Counted from the first letter of the stretch, positions 18,931 through 27,436 are shown. The stretch is 48,378 nt of DNA from Reyranella sp. (GCA_029946105.1 JAQSDW010000079.1:1-48378); one strand, 5' to 3'. The notes: generated by a model from the sequence alone, not told the origin. Made by a program: numbers and translations.

Positions 18931-19034
18931 GCGCAAACTCCCTGCTGCCTGCCCAGAGTGTCGAAGAGCCGTCGCCCGGTGGCAATCGGCTTTCACGGCC
19001 CGCGGCAACGCTGGGCGCGATCTTCCCGCGGAAT

Positions 19035-20030
19035 TTACTCCAGCGGCTTGAACCCCGTCGCGCGGATGATCGGACCCCAGATCGCGGCTTCCGTCTTGAT
19101 CAGGGCTGCGAGCTCGGCCGGGCTGCTCGATTTCGGCACCATGCCGAACTTGGCGAAGGCCTCGGCCATCGCCGTGGTGGCGAGCACCTTGCCGATCGCA
19201 TCCGACGCGCGCGCGACCACTGCCGGCGGCGACGCTGCCGGGGCAAACAAGCCAAACCATTCCGTCACCACGATCTCCTTCACGCCCTGTTCGGCGAAGG
19301 TCGGCACGTTTGGATAGAAGGGCGAACGAGCCGCGCCGCTGGTCGCTATGACGCGGATCTTGTTGTGCTGGGCATAGGGGAGGAACGAGCCGTCCGGCAG
19401 CATGAGGGCGGCGAGCTGGCCCGCGATCATGTCGTTCAGTGCCGGCGCGCCGCCGCGGTAGGGCACGGCCTGGACCGGCGCGCCCAGCGCCTTGGCCATC
19501 ACCAGCGTCAGAAAGTGCGGGAAGGAGCCTTCGCCCGGGTTGCCGCAGCTGGCCTTGTCGGGGTTGCCTTTGCACCAGGCGCCGAACTGGGCCAGCGTCT
19601 TCACCTCCGTCGGCACCATAGGGCCGACAGCAAGGCCGTGCACGAAGGTGGCGGCCAGCGACACCGGCGCGAGATCGGTCGTCGGGTTGTAGGAAAGGTT
19701 GCGGTAGATGTCGGTGTAAACGGTGACCGTCGAAGCCGGCGTCAGCAGCAGCGTGCGGCCGTCCGGCGACGACGTCTTCAATGCATCGATGGCGATGCGG
19801 CCCGCGGCGCCCGGGCGGTTGTCGACGATGGCGCTGCGGGCATAGTTCGGTGCGAGCTTGTCGGCGATCTGCCGGCTCACCACGTCGGCGCTGCCGCCGG
19901 CTGGAAAACCGACGATGATTTTGAGCGAGTCGAGCGGCTCCTGGGCCCGCGCGATGGTCGGCACTGCCAAAGCAGCGCCTGCAGCCCCGAACGCTTGCAC
20001 GGCGCGCCGCCGCCTGATGGTCATGGTCAT
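19035..20030 (-). CDS. Bug/TctC-family solute-binding protein (tripartite tricarboxylate transporter type)
   Basis: This periplasmic binding protein of the Bug (TctC) family is about 331 residues. The signal MTMTIRRRRAVQAFGAAGAALAVPTIARAQ is twin-arginine-like. The mature part shows 'KIIVGFPAGGSADVVSRQIADKL' (ligand-loop region), 'VDNRPGAAGRIA' and 'VPYRGGAPALNDMIAGQ', all family hallmarks. The start was placed at 20030 with GGGAG eight bases upstream. No TctA/TctB membrane genes are adjacent; orphan Bug proteins are common. The amidohydrolase gene lies 104 bases downstream on the same strand. Confidence 0.92.
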   Translation of the reverse strand: MTMTIRRRRAVQAFGAAGAALAVPTIARAQEPLDSLKIIVGFPAGGSADVVSRQIADKLAPNYARSAIVDNRPGAAGRIAIDALKTSSPDGRTLLLTPASTVTVYTDIYRNLSYNPTTDLAPVSLAATFVHGLAVGPMVPTEVKTLAQFGAWCKGNPDKASCGNPGEGSFPHFLTLVMAKALGAPVQAVPYRGGAPALNDMIAGQLAALMLPDGSFLPYAQHNKIRVIATSGAARSPFYPNVPTFAEQGVKEIVVTEWFGLFAPAASPPAVVARASDAIGKVLATTAMAEAFAKFGMVPKSSSPAELAALIKTEAAIWGPIIRATGFKPLE

Positions 20031-20367
20031 GTTGTTTCTCCCGCCGCGCGTTTCCGAGCGGTCTGGCGCCGCTTCATGGCCAAACTCTGAGGTTGGAGGG
20101 TGGGCTTGGCAAGACGGGTCTCGGAGTTGCAGTGGCACTGCGTGGGCGCGCCTAAGGAGGCAGAACAGGGAATTCGCAAATGGCTCCAGCGCAAGATTGT
20201 GGGTATCATTTGGCAGCGGCCGTTGCTTGGGCAGGCGATTCGCTCACGACAAACTGGGAGTACGGATGCATTTTATGTGTCTGGGCTTTTTTAACTCCAG
20301 CGTCATTTCACCTGGGGCCATGGCCCCGGTGGCCGGTTGATCGCGTAATGTTTGTGCCGAGCGGTTC
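20031..20367. other. Intergenic region upstream of the TIR-STAND gene
   Basis: I see no convincing gene in these 337 bases; the short open frames here lack ribosome sites and family likeness. A T-rich stretch (CTTTTTTAACT, near 20287) and a perfect 14-bp palindrome (20314-20327) lie close to the start of the TIR-STAND gene and could be promoter/operator elements. Confidence 0.45.
20314..20327. repeat. Perfect 14-bp palindrome GGGGCCATGGCCCC
   Basis: A self-complementary 14-mer lies 40 bases upstream of the TIR-STAND start codon. It could be an operator or a short hairpin in the 5' leader. No regulator gene is adjacent. Confidence 0.5.
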
Positions 20368-23220
20368 ATGGCACGCATTTTCCTGAGCCATTCGAGCGTC
20401 AACAATGCCGAAGCCGTCGCACTATACGGCTGGCTGGAGCGCGAGGGCTGGAAAGGTGAGATTTTCCTCGACCTCGATCCAGGCCGCGGCATCGCGGCCG
20501 GCGAGCGCTGGGAGCGGCGTCTCAACGAGGCGGCCAGCCGCTGCGAGGCCGTGCTCTTTCTCGTCTCCAAAGCCTGGATCGAATCGCCGTGGTGTCAGCG
20601 GGAACTCATGCTTGCCCACCGCCTCAACAAGCAATTGTTCGGTGTCCTCATCGAGGACCTCGCCGTGGCCGATGTCTCCAAGGATCTGGCTCAGGACTGG
20701 CAGCTCGTACGGCTGGCGAGCGGGCGGGATCACGTCGTGCTTCGCACAGTCCTCCCCATTTCACACGACGAAGTACATGTCACTTTTTCAGGAGAGGGAC
20801 TGCAGCGTCTCAAGCACGGGCTGACGCGCGCCGGCCTCGATCCGAAGCATTTCGCCTGGCCGCCGGAAAGCGATCCGCAGCGGCCGCTGTTTCGCGGTCT
20901 TCGACCTCTCGAAGCCGAGGACGCCGGCATCTTCTTCGGACGCGACGCGCCAATCGTCGAAGCGCTCGACCGGCTCCGTGGGCTGCGCGAAGGCCATCCG
21001 CCGCGCCTGTTGGTGATCCTCGCGGCATCCGGGGCCGGCAAGTCGTCGTTCCTGCGGGCCGGCCTCCTGCCAAGGCTAAAGCGCGACGATCGGCACTTTT
21101 TGCCGCTGCCCATCGTTCGCCCGGAGCGCGCCGTCATCTCGGGCGAAACCGGATTTGTTCGTGCCCTGGAGGGCGCTTTCGAGGCGGCTCACATCGCGAT
21201 GCCACGGGCCGACCTGCGGGCCGCGGTTCTGGGCGGTGCGGCAACCCTCAGGCCGCTCCTGCAGGCGCTTGTCGACAAGTCGGTGCCCGGTGGTGCCGAA
21301 GGCCGTGTGCCCATGCTCGTCCTGTCGATAGACCAGGGCGAAGAATTGTTTCTTGCCGAGGCGCAAGACGAAGCGCGGCCGTTCCTTTCCCTGCTGCGTG
21401 ATCTGGTCAGTGAGGACGGCCCGGCTGTCACCGTCGTATTCACCATCAGGTCGGACAACTACGAACGTCTTCAACTCGCCAAGGAACTCGAGGGTGTACA
21501 TCAGCAACTGCTGAACCTTCCGCCCATGCCGACGGGCTCTTATGCCGAGGTGATCAAGCGACCGGTGCAGCGGCTGCAAAGCACGGTACGCTCATTCAAG
21601 ATCGACGATCGCCTCGTCGATGCGCTGCTTGCCGACATCGAAGTCGGCGGCGCCAAGGATGCCTTGCCGTTGCTCGCCTTCACGCTCGAGCGACTCTACG
21701 GCGAATACCATGCCAGCGGCGGCCTCAAGCTTTCGCACTACGACGATCTCGGACGGGTGAAAGGGTCGATCGAAGCGGCGGTCGAGCGCGCCCTCAAGGC
21801 CGCCGACAGCGACTCGTCGATCCCCAAGGACCGCGCCGCGCGGCTGATGCTGCTTCGCCGCGGCATGGTCCCGTGGCTTGCCGGAATCGATCCCGATACC
21901 GGTGCACCGCGCCGCCGCGTTGCCCGACTTTCGGAAATTCCTGCCGACGCGCGGCCGCTGATGGAGCAACTCGTCGAACAGCGTCTGCTCGCCACCGACG
22001 TTTCCCAGGACACTGGCGAGAGCACAGTGGAGCCGGCGCACGAGGCGCTGCTTCGGCAATGGACGTTATTGCAGGGGTGGCTGGCCGAGGACACCGAACT
22101 GCTCGCCGTCCTGGAGAGCATCAAGCGCGCGTCGCGGGATTGGGCGGCAAGCGGCCGACACGGCGCGTGGCTCGGCCATGCCACGGACCGGCTGGCTGCC
22201 GCCGAACGGCTCAGCGATCGCCCCGATCTCGCGGCCAGCCTGCTGCCACAGGATTTCGAATATCTCGTCGCCTGCCGAAAGGCGGAGAACGCCTCGAGAG
22301 GCCGGAAGCGTCGGGTGCAGGCTGTTGTCTACGCACTGCTGGTCGGCGTCATCGTCGGCCTCGTCGGCTGGATCAATCAGTCGCTCATCAAGGAGCAATG
22401 GCAGGCCCTGGTCGTAACGTGGCCCTACATGCTGAGGGACGTTAGGCCATACGTGCTTGCCGCCGATGCCGAACGTGCGTTGAAACCGGGCGAAGCTTTC
22501 AAGGAGTGCGCCAGGTACTGCCCTGAGATGGTCGTCATCCCAGCGGGCCGGTTCACAATGGGATCGCCGCCTAACGAAGTGGGCCGCGACGTCAATGAAG
22601 GACCTCAGCAGAATGTCGTCATCGCCAAGCCTTTCGCAATTTCGAAGTTCGCCGTGACCTTCGATGATTGGGACGCTTGTGTTTCCTACGGCGACTGCGA
22701 AGCCAGCGTGGGCGACAGTGGCTTCGGTCGAGGCCGCCAGCCTGCGGTAAATGTTTCCTGGGACGGCGCCAAGCGGTACGTGGCGTGGCTCGCGAGGATG
22801 ACCGGCAAACCGTACCGGCTACTGTCCGAGGCCGAGTGGGAATATGCGGCGCGCGCCGGGAGTACGACGGCGTTCCTGCTGGGGGATGGTCCGGAATTGA
22901 TCGACCGGCATGCCTGGCACAAGGGCAATTCAGGCGACAAGCCCCATCCCGTGGGAGAAAAGGAGCCGAATACCTGGGGACTCTACGACATGATCGGGAA
23001 TGTGTGGCAGTGGCTCGAGGATTGCTTTCACAAGAGCCACGAGGGCCTGTCAGCGGACGGCACCGCGCGGACCGACGGCACATGCAATACTCGCGCTCTG
23101 CGCGGCGGCTCCTTCTACAGCACGCCTGAGTTCCTGCGATCCGCCAAACGCGAGTGGCGGGCCGGTGACAATCGGTCAGACAATCGTGGGTTTAGGGTTG
23201 CAAGAGAAATATCTCCATAG
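20368..23220 (+). CDS. TIR - STAND NTPase - transmembrane - FGE/SUMF-like protein (NLR-type immune receptor candidate)
   Basis: The 950-residue protein has four visible parts. Residues 1-155 are a TIR domain (FLSHSSVNN, FLDLDPGRGI, SKAWIESPWCQREL); Glu79 sits where bacterial TIR NADases have the catalytic glutamate. Residues 185-640 are a STAND-type NTPase: FFGRD entry, Walker A ASGAGKSS (220-227), Walker B LVLSIDQGEELF (Asp322) and EPAHEALLRQW (555-565), as in the nSTAND1 group. A basic patch (RGRKRR, 644-649) precedes one membrane span (about 651-669). Residues 718-948 are an FGE/sulfatase-modifying-factor-like domain (MVVIPAGRFTMGS, YRLLSEAEWEYAARAG, GLYDMIGNVWQW, ALRGGSF, GFRVAR). The catalytic cysteine after RGGSF is missing, so it is more likely a sensor or binding domain. 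By the positive-inside rule TIR and NTPase are cytoplasmic and the FGE-like part periplasmic. A role in anti-phage or stress-triggered NAD+ depletion is inferred. The start has only a weak ribosome site. Confidence 0.9.
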   Translation: MARIFLSHSSVNNAEAVALYGWLEREGWKGEIFLDLDPGRGIAAGERWERRLNEAASRCEAVLFLVSKAWIESPWCQRELMLAHRLNKQLFGVLIEDLAVADVSKDLAQDWQLVRLASGRDHVVLRTVLPISHDEVHVTFSGEGLQRLKHGLTRAGLDPKHFAWPPESDPQRPLFRGLRPLEAEDAGIFFGRDAPIVEALDRLRGLREGHPPRLLVILAASGAGKSSFLRAGLLPRLKRDDRHFLPLPIVRPERAVISGETGFVRALEGAFEAAHIAMPRADLRAAVLGGAATLRPLLQALVDKSVPGGAEGRVPMLVLSIDQGEELFLAEAQDEARPFLSLLRDLVSEDGPAVTVVFTIRSDNYERLQLAKELEGVHQQLLNLPPMPTGSYAEVIKRPVQRLQSTVRSFKIDDRLVDALLADIEVGGAKDALPLLAFTLERLYGEYHASGGLKLSHYDDLGRVKGSIEAAVERALKAADSDSSIPKDRAARLMLLRRGMVPWLAGIDPDTGAPRRRVARLSEIPADARPLMEQLVEQRLLATDVSQDTGESTVEPAHEALLRQWTLLQGWLAEDTELLAVLESIKRASRDWAASGRHGAWLGHATDRLAAAERLSDRPDLAASLLPQDFEYLVACRKAENASRGRKRRVQAVVYALLVGVIVGLVGWINQSLIKEQWQALVVTWPYMLRDVRPYVLAADAERALKPGEAFKECARYCPEMVVIPAGRFTMGSPPNEVGRDVNEGPQQNVVIAKPFAISKFAVTFDDWDACVSYGDCEASVGDSGFGRGRQPAVNVSWDGAKRYVAWLARMTGKPYRLLSEAEWEYAARAGSTTAFLLGDGPELIDRHAWHKGNSGDKPHPVGEKEPNTWGLYDMIGNVWQWLEDCFHKSHEGLSADGTARTDGTCNTRALRGGSFYSTPEFLRSAKREWRAGDNRSDNRGFRVAREISP

Positions 23221-23320
23221 GGTTGTTCTGGATGCGCATTTCCAGAGGGCGGCGGGTTTGGCCTCCGCTCCGATCATCCTGGACGTGAGCATGTTGATTT
23301 TAGCCCTTGAAGGGTCGAAT

Positions 23321-23343
23321 ATGGAAAAGGCGAGCTTTTCCAT
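23321..23343 (+). terminator. Hairpin between the TIR-STAND gene and the small peptide gene
   Basis: A perfect 9-bp inverted repeat (ATGGAAAAG / CTTTTCCAT) with a 5-base loop lies 101 bases after the TIR-STAND stop and 64 bases before the small peptide start. Only three T residues follow, so it could be a weak terminator or an attenuator/processing site for the downstream peptide. Confidence 0.45.
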
Positions 23344-23406
23344 TTCCGCCGACTCCAGCGACAGTAGGGGTTGCGATTTTCGTTTCCAAGCAAGCAGGAG
23401 CGCATC

Positions 23407-23613
23407 ATGGAAAAGCGTGGGAAGACTCGTAAGTTTATTGCGTTGTCGACGGTCGCCGCGGTCGGCCTCACGGCAACCTCCATCGTCGTCAATCATCAGG
23501 CCGCCCCGTCGACGCAGCTGTTGTCGTCGCAGGACAGCACGATCAACGCCAAGACGGGCGCAGAGGCACCGATCATGATGGCCCAGAACAAGCCAGCGCG
23601 TGACCGCGCCTGA
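23407..23613 (+). CDS. 68-residue peptide with N-terminal hydrophobic segment (possible modified-peptide precursor)
   Basis: The peptide starts MEKRGKTRK, a strongly basic n-region, followed by a hydrophobic run (FIALSTVAAVGLTATSIVV) and a hydrophilic tail of about 38 residues rich in Ser, Gln, Asn and Ala, ending KPARDRA. The start at 23407 has AGGAG eight bases upstream; a longer in-frame ATG at 23371 has none. The layout fits an exported or membrane-anchored peptide with the tail outside. It sits 188 bases upstream of a JmjC oxygenase gene on the same strand, with a sulfotransferase and an aminopeptidase next, so it could be the substrate of those enzymes. No similarity is recognised; function unknown. 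Confidence 0.7.
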   Translation: MEKRGKTRKFIALSTVAAVGLTATSIVVNHQAAPSTQLLSSQDSTINAKTGAEAPIMMAQNKPARDRA

Positions 23614-23800
23614 CAATGTCTGAGGCAACGTCGGTTCTGGCGCATTCGTCCGACTGAAAACGGCGCCCAACCGGGATCAGTCGGAATTGCAGAGCCATAG
23701 CGGCGTGTGCTCTGGATCAGGGGTAGGGTTGGATCGCCTGACAGAGCATTCCCCGCCGGCGGTGCTGCTGGCATCTATGGCCGACTTCGGAGCCAAATCG

Positions 23801-24991
23801 ATGCTGGAGGGCCGCGACGAGTTCGACCTGACTAAACTTCTTGCCCCCATCTCGCCGGCACAGTTCTTCGGCGACTACTGGGAAGAAAAACCGCTTCTCG
23901 TCTCGCGCAACGATCGCGACTACTACGAGACGCTGCTGTCGCTGGCGGAGATCGATCCTCTGATCACCGTGCTGCCGCCCAATATGATTGCGCCGACCAA
24001 CGCGGCCCGCGCGCTGGATGTGGCGGACTATGCCCGTGCGGACGGTTCGCTCGATGTCGTGAAGCTCTGCCAGCTATTTGCCGACGGGGCGACGATCGTG
24101 ATCGACGAGGCGCACAAGCGGCTCGGGAAGATTGCGGCGTGCTGCCGCGGTCTCGAACGCGAATTCGGTGCTCCGTTTCACTGCAACCTCTACTTGACGC
24201 CACCGAACGGCAAAGGGTTCGACACCCACTACGACACGCACGACGTCCTGCTGCTTCAGCTTGCAGGTTCCAAGAAATGGACGATCTTCGATTCTCCGGT
24301 GCGTCTGCCGCTCGCCGGCCAGTATTTCGATCCAAAGCTTCACGCCATCGGGCCGACCACGATGGCGTTCGTGCTGAATGCCGGGGATTTTCTCTACATT
24401 CCGCGGGGATTTTTGCACAGTGCGCAGTCTGGTGACGAGACCTCGTTGCACGCCACCCTGGGTGCGAAACCATATCGGTGGGCCGATGTGATGATGGAGA
24501 CGTTCGCCCAGCTGTGTCTTTCGGATCCGGCGTTTCGACGGGCCTTGCCGGTTGGGCTCGGCCGTCCCGACTTCGATTCCGGTGCGGCCCGCCGCGTGGT
24601 TGACGGTCTGTTGTCGCGCGCGGCCGAACAGGCAAGGCCGGACATCGCTCTCGCTCGACTGGTCGATGGTTTCGTGTCGAGCCGATCCGCGTTCGTCCCG
24701 GGCCAACTGGTCCAAGTCCAGCTTTCGAAGCAGCTCGCACCCGACGACGCGGTGGGTGCGCGCATGGACGCGATCTATCGGCTGTATCCGGAAGGTGATC
24801 ACATACGGTTGAGGTCGCAGGGTCGAGAAACAACGCTGCCAGCGGAGAGCGCCGCCGCGCTGGCGTTCGCGCTCGAAAACAGACGATATCAGGTCCGCGA
24901 CTTGCCGGGCAACCTGGACGACGAGGACAAGGTCGATCTCATCAGGTGCCTGATCAACGAGGGTCTGGTTTGGAAATTTCCCGGCGTCTGA
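23801..24991 (+). CDS. JmjC/cupin-4 Fe(II)/2-oxoglutarate oxygenase
   Basis: This 396-residue protein of the ROX/cupin-4 group (relatives of YcfD, MINA, NO66) hydroxylates side chains on proteins using Fe(II) and 2-oxoglutarate. The iron site is visible as FDTHYDTHDVLLLQLAGSKKW (His143, Asp145) and YIPRGFLHSAQ (His206). After the JmjC core comes a helical and winged-helix-like C-terminal part (LPAESAAALAFALENRRYQV, DEDKVDLIRCLINEGLV), as in ROX enzymes. The start at 23801 follows GGAG by eight bases; longer readings begin at an ATG at 23777 or a TTG at 23687. It lacks a signal peptide, so it acts in the cytoplasm. It lies downstream of the 68-residue peptide gene. The 3' end overlaps the convergent sulfotransferase gene by 38 bases. 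Confidence 0.86.
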   Translation: MLEGRDEFDLTKLLAPISPAQFFGDYWEEKPLLVSRNDRDYYETLLSLAEIDPLITVLPPNMIAPTNAARALDVADYARADGSLDVVKLCQLFADGATIVIDEAHKRLGKIAACCRGLEREFGAPFHCNLYLTPPNGKGFDTHYDTHDVLLLQLAGSKKWTIFDSPVRLPLAGQYFDPKLHAIGPTTMAFVLNAGDFLYIPRGFLHSAQSGDETSLHATLGAKPYRWADVMMETFAQLCLSDPAFRRALPVGLGRPDFDSGAARRVVDGLLSRAAEQARPDIALARLVDGFVSSRSAFVPGQLVQVQLSKQLAPDDAVGARMDAIYRLYPEGDHIRLRSQGRETTLPAESAAALAFALENRRYQVRDLPGNLDDEDKVDLIRCLINEGLVWKFPGV

Positions 24992-25910
24992 GTTCGCGGT
25001 AGAGGGGATCAAGTGCCTCGGCGCCGAGGCCGGCGATCGATCTCGAGCTGGCCGTCGCGAGTTCCGGAGGTCGCTCGAACAGGCGCCGGTCCACATCCTT
25101 GGAATAGTACCGAGCCTGCGCGACCATGAGTGCGATGTCGTCCGAGCTTGGCGCCCATCCGAACAGGGGTGCGATCGTCGTCCACACCGCTTCAGGCAGG
25201 GCCGAATAGTCGACGGTCGACATCGTCCCGGGAAACGCGCCGCAGGCTGCCTGCAGGAGCCGGGCGACGGCGCGCACGTAGAATTCGGCGGACTCCAGTG
25301 TCGCTGCATGCCCGACTGGCTTGTCCGTACGCCACTCGGGAGGGCGAGCAAGAAGAGAGGCTATGACGTCGGCAGGCTCACGCTGCAGCCAGACGAGAGG
25401 AGTCGCGGGAAAGGCACGTCGGAAAACATCGAGCTGGCATACGTTCCAACTCGTCAGCTTCAAGACGAAGTGACGCTCGTCGCCGAAGCGGCGGCGGCCG
25501 AGCGCGCGTATCAGGAGACGAAGCAGCCGTGCTCGGGTCTCGTCGTCCATGATAGCGGCGTCGGCCTGCAGGACCGAATTGATGCTCGCCGCCTCCGATA
25601 CCACCACGCAGCCGGGCACCTGCTGAAGCAGTCGCGTCGCCAGGGTCGATCCGCAGCGAGACATGTGAAAGATCATTCCACTGGGATCGAGCGAAGGCGC
25701 CTGGTCGAGCACGGTGAGGGCATCGAGGTTGGTGTTCACCGTCCGTGGCGTCGGCGTTCGCCTTGCCCAGCGTTCGACCGTGTCGTCGAAGAAGGGTTCC
25801 ATGAACCGCAGATCTCCGAGATCCGCCCAGTCGATCGAAGGCGTCGGATCGTCGAGGTGGATCGATATCGGTGTCCACCTTGCCAGTTCGGCAGCGTTGA
25901 CGGTTGCCAT
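24954..25910 (-). CDS. Sulfotransferase-family protein
   Basis: This 318-residue, cytosolic protein has the 5'-phosphosulfate-binding loop FHMSRCGSTLATRLL (81-95) and a 3'-phosphate site LVWLQREPADVIASLL (Arg177, Ser185 region) of PAPS-dependent sulfotransferases. The N-terminal 80 residues (ISIHLDDPTPSIDWADLGD) are a separate lead-in seen in a bacterial subgroup often found near oxygenases. Acceptor unknown; next to a JmjC hydroxylase and a small peptide gene, a hydroxylated peptide is a possible acceptor, but this is inference. It is convergent with the oxygenase and divergent from the aminopeptidase (140-base gap). Confidence 0.85.
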   Translation of the reverse strand: MATVNAAELARWTPISIHLDDPTPSIDWADLGDLRFMEPFFDDTVERWARRTPTPRTVNTNLDALTVLDQAPSLDPSGMIFHMSRCGSTLATRLLQQVPGCVVVSEAASINSVLQADAAIMDDETRARLLRLLIRALGRRRFGDERHFVLKLTSWNVCQLDVFRRAFPATPLVWLQREPADVIASLLARPPEWRTDKPVGHAATLESAEFYVRAVARLLQAACGAFPGTMSTVDYSALPEAVWTTIAPLFGWAPSSDDIALMVAQARYYSKDVDRRLFERPPELATASSRSIAGLGAEALDPLYRELRRREISKPDPR

Positions 25911-26050
25911 GAGCTGAGGCGGAGATCCGATCGGTTACAATGTGCGGGCTATCTCTGCACCGGGATAGTCTGACTTTTCTTGATGTCGAAGACAAACGAA
26001 GAGATACTTCTCCGCTCTCGATGCCATCGTTTGGAGGCGAGGCCACCCTT

Positions 26051-27436
26051 ATGCATTCGGCCTTTGTGGCCCGCGGCGATGCCGCCGAGCCCATTCCCAT
26101 CTGGTTTGTGTCCAGTTCGAACTGGGCGGCCGTTCGGTACTCGCTGGATCAGTGCGCACGCACCTACGCCGAAGCGATGGGCTTCGAGCCGACGGCGGGA
26201 CGGTCACTCGTCTTGCCGGGATCGAAGCAGGCCATCGACAGCGTGCTGTTCGCGATCGAGGGTCCAGACGCAGGATTTCAGGATCGCTTCCTGGCCGGTG
26301 TCCTGCCGGAGAGGCTTCCTGCGGGAACGTATCGATTCGCAAATGCGCCGCCCGACCCGAAGCTCGCGAGCCTGGCGTTTGCATTGGGAGCGTATCGTTT
26401 CCGGCGTTACATCGGCGGCGTTGACAAGGAAGTGCGTCTGGTGCTTCCCGATAGTGTCGACGGCGCCGATCTCTCGCGAATCGTCGACGGCGTGACATTG
26501 GCGCGAGACCTCATCAATACGCCGACGAACGATATGGGCCCTGCGGAACTCGAGGATGCCGCGCGTGTTCTCGCCGGGAAACACGGCGCGACCGTTCGTT
26601 CGATCGAGGGCGATGCCCTGCTCGATCAAAACTATCCGCTGATCCATGCCGTCGGTCGGGCGGCAGGCCGCAAGCCGAGGCTCATCGAGCTGCTGTGGGG
26701 CGATCCGGCGGCGCCGAAGGTGACCATCGTCGGCAAGGGTGTGTGTTTCGACACGGGAGGCCTCGGCATCAAGCCGGAAAACCTCATGCGGATCATGAAA
26801 AAGGATATGGGCGGCGCGGCATCAGTGCTGGCGCTCGCCCACATGGTCATGGATCGCGGACTCAAGCTGCGGCTGCGAGTGCTCATCCCGGCGGTGGAGA
26901 ATTCGATTTCTGGAGACGCGTACCGTCCCCTCGATATCTATCGCGCACGCAACGGACTATCGGTTGAAATCGGCCATACCGACTCGGAAGGCCGTCTCGT
27001 TCTTGCCGATGCGCTGGTCGCCGCCGACGAGGAAAAGCCCGAGCTTCTGATCGACCTCGGCACGCTTACCGGCGCGGCGCGCGCGGCGCTTGGGCCCGAG
27101 CTGCCGGCCTTCTACACCGACGACGAGGTGTTGGCCGCCGACATCGCGCGCCATGGCGGTTCCGAAAACGATCCTTTGTGGCGGTTGCCGCTGTGGCCAC
27201 CCTACAGATCCATGCTGGACTCGAAGATCGCCAACATAAACAACGACGCGCCTCCGAACTTCGCCGGGTCGATTACCTGCGCGCTGTTCCTCCAGCGATT
27301 CGTGAACCCCGCAACCGCGTGGCTGCACTTCGACATCTACGCTTGGACTCCGACGGCCAAACCGGGCCGACCCGAAGGAGGGGAATGCCAGGCTGCACGG
27401 GCGCTTTACGCATTGCTGGTCGATCGCTACGGATAA
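26051..27436 (+). CDS. M17-family leucyl aminopeptidase
   Basis: This 461-residue dinuclear-metal aminopeptidase, normally a cytosolic hexamer, cleaves N-terminal residues from peptides. The active-site set is visible: IVGKGVCFDTGGLGIK (Lys229, Asp234, Lys241), KKDMGGA (Asp252) and IGHTDSEGRLVLADAL (Asp311, Glu313, Arg315). The usual NTDAEGR signature reads HTDSEGR, a small change that keeps the ligands. The start at 26051 has GGAGGCGAGG upstream; the frame extends to 25940 without support. It shares a divergent promoter region with the sulfotransferase. In this setting it could trim a leader from the 68-residue peptide, or just be a housekeeping peptidase. Confidence 0.92.
   Translation: MHSAFVARGDAAEPIPIWFVSSSNWAAVRYSLDQCARTYAEAMGFEPTAGRSLVLPGSKQAIDSVLFAIEGPDAGFQDRFLAGVLPERLPAGTYRFANAPPDPKLASLAFALGAYRFRRYIGGVDKEVRLVLPDSVDGADLSRIVDGVTLARDLINTPTNDMGPAELEDAARVLAGKHGATVRSIEGDALLDQNYPLIHAVGRAAGRKPRLIELLWGDPAAPKVTIVGKGVCFDTGGLGIKPENLMRIMKKDMGGAASVLALAHMVMDRGLKLRLRVLIPAVENSISGDAYRPLDIYRARNGLSVEIGHTDSEGRLVLADALVAADEEKPELLIDLGTLTGAARAALGPELPAFYTDDEVLAADIARHGGSENDPLWRLPLWPPYRSMLDSKIANINNDAPPNFAGSITCALFLQRFVNPATAWLHFDIYAWTPTAKPGRPEGGECQAARALYALLVDRYG

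Noticed and set aside
17692..19575. Single 627-residue gene
   Set aside because: Only 17692-18930 codes for a recognisable enzyme with a good GTG start; the upstream part is antisense to the Bug-type binding protein gene region.
20100..20294. Small genes in the leader of the TIR-STAND gene
   Set aside because: No ribosome site and composition like non-coding shadows.
22519..23220. Active formylglycine-generating enzyme
   Set aside because: No cysteine after the RGGSF motif and no sulfatase gene nearby; a binding or sensor role is more likely.
24954..24991. 38-base convergent overlap between oxygenase and sulfotransferase genes (same length as that at 6997-7034)
   Set aside because: Convergent overlaps of this size are common; the equal length appears to be chance.
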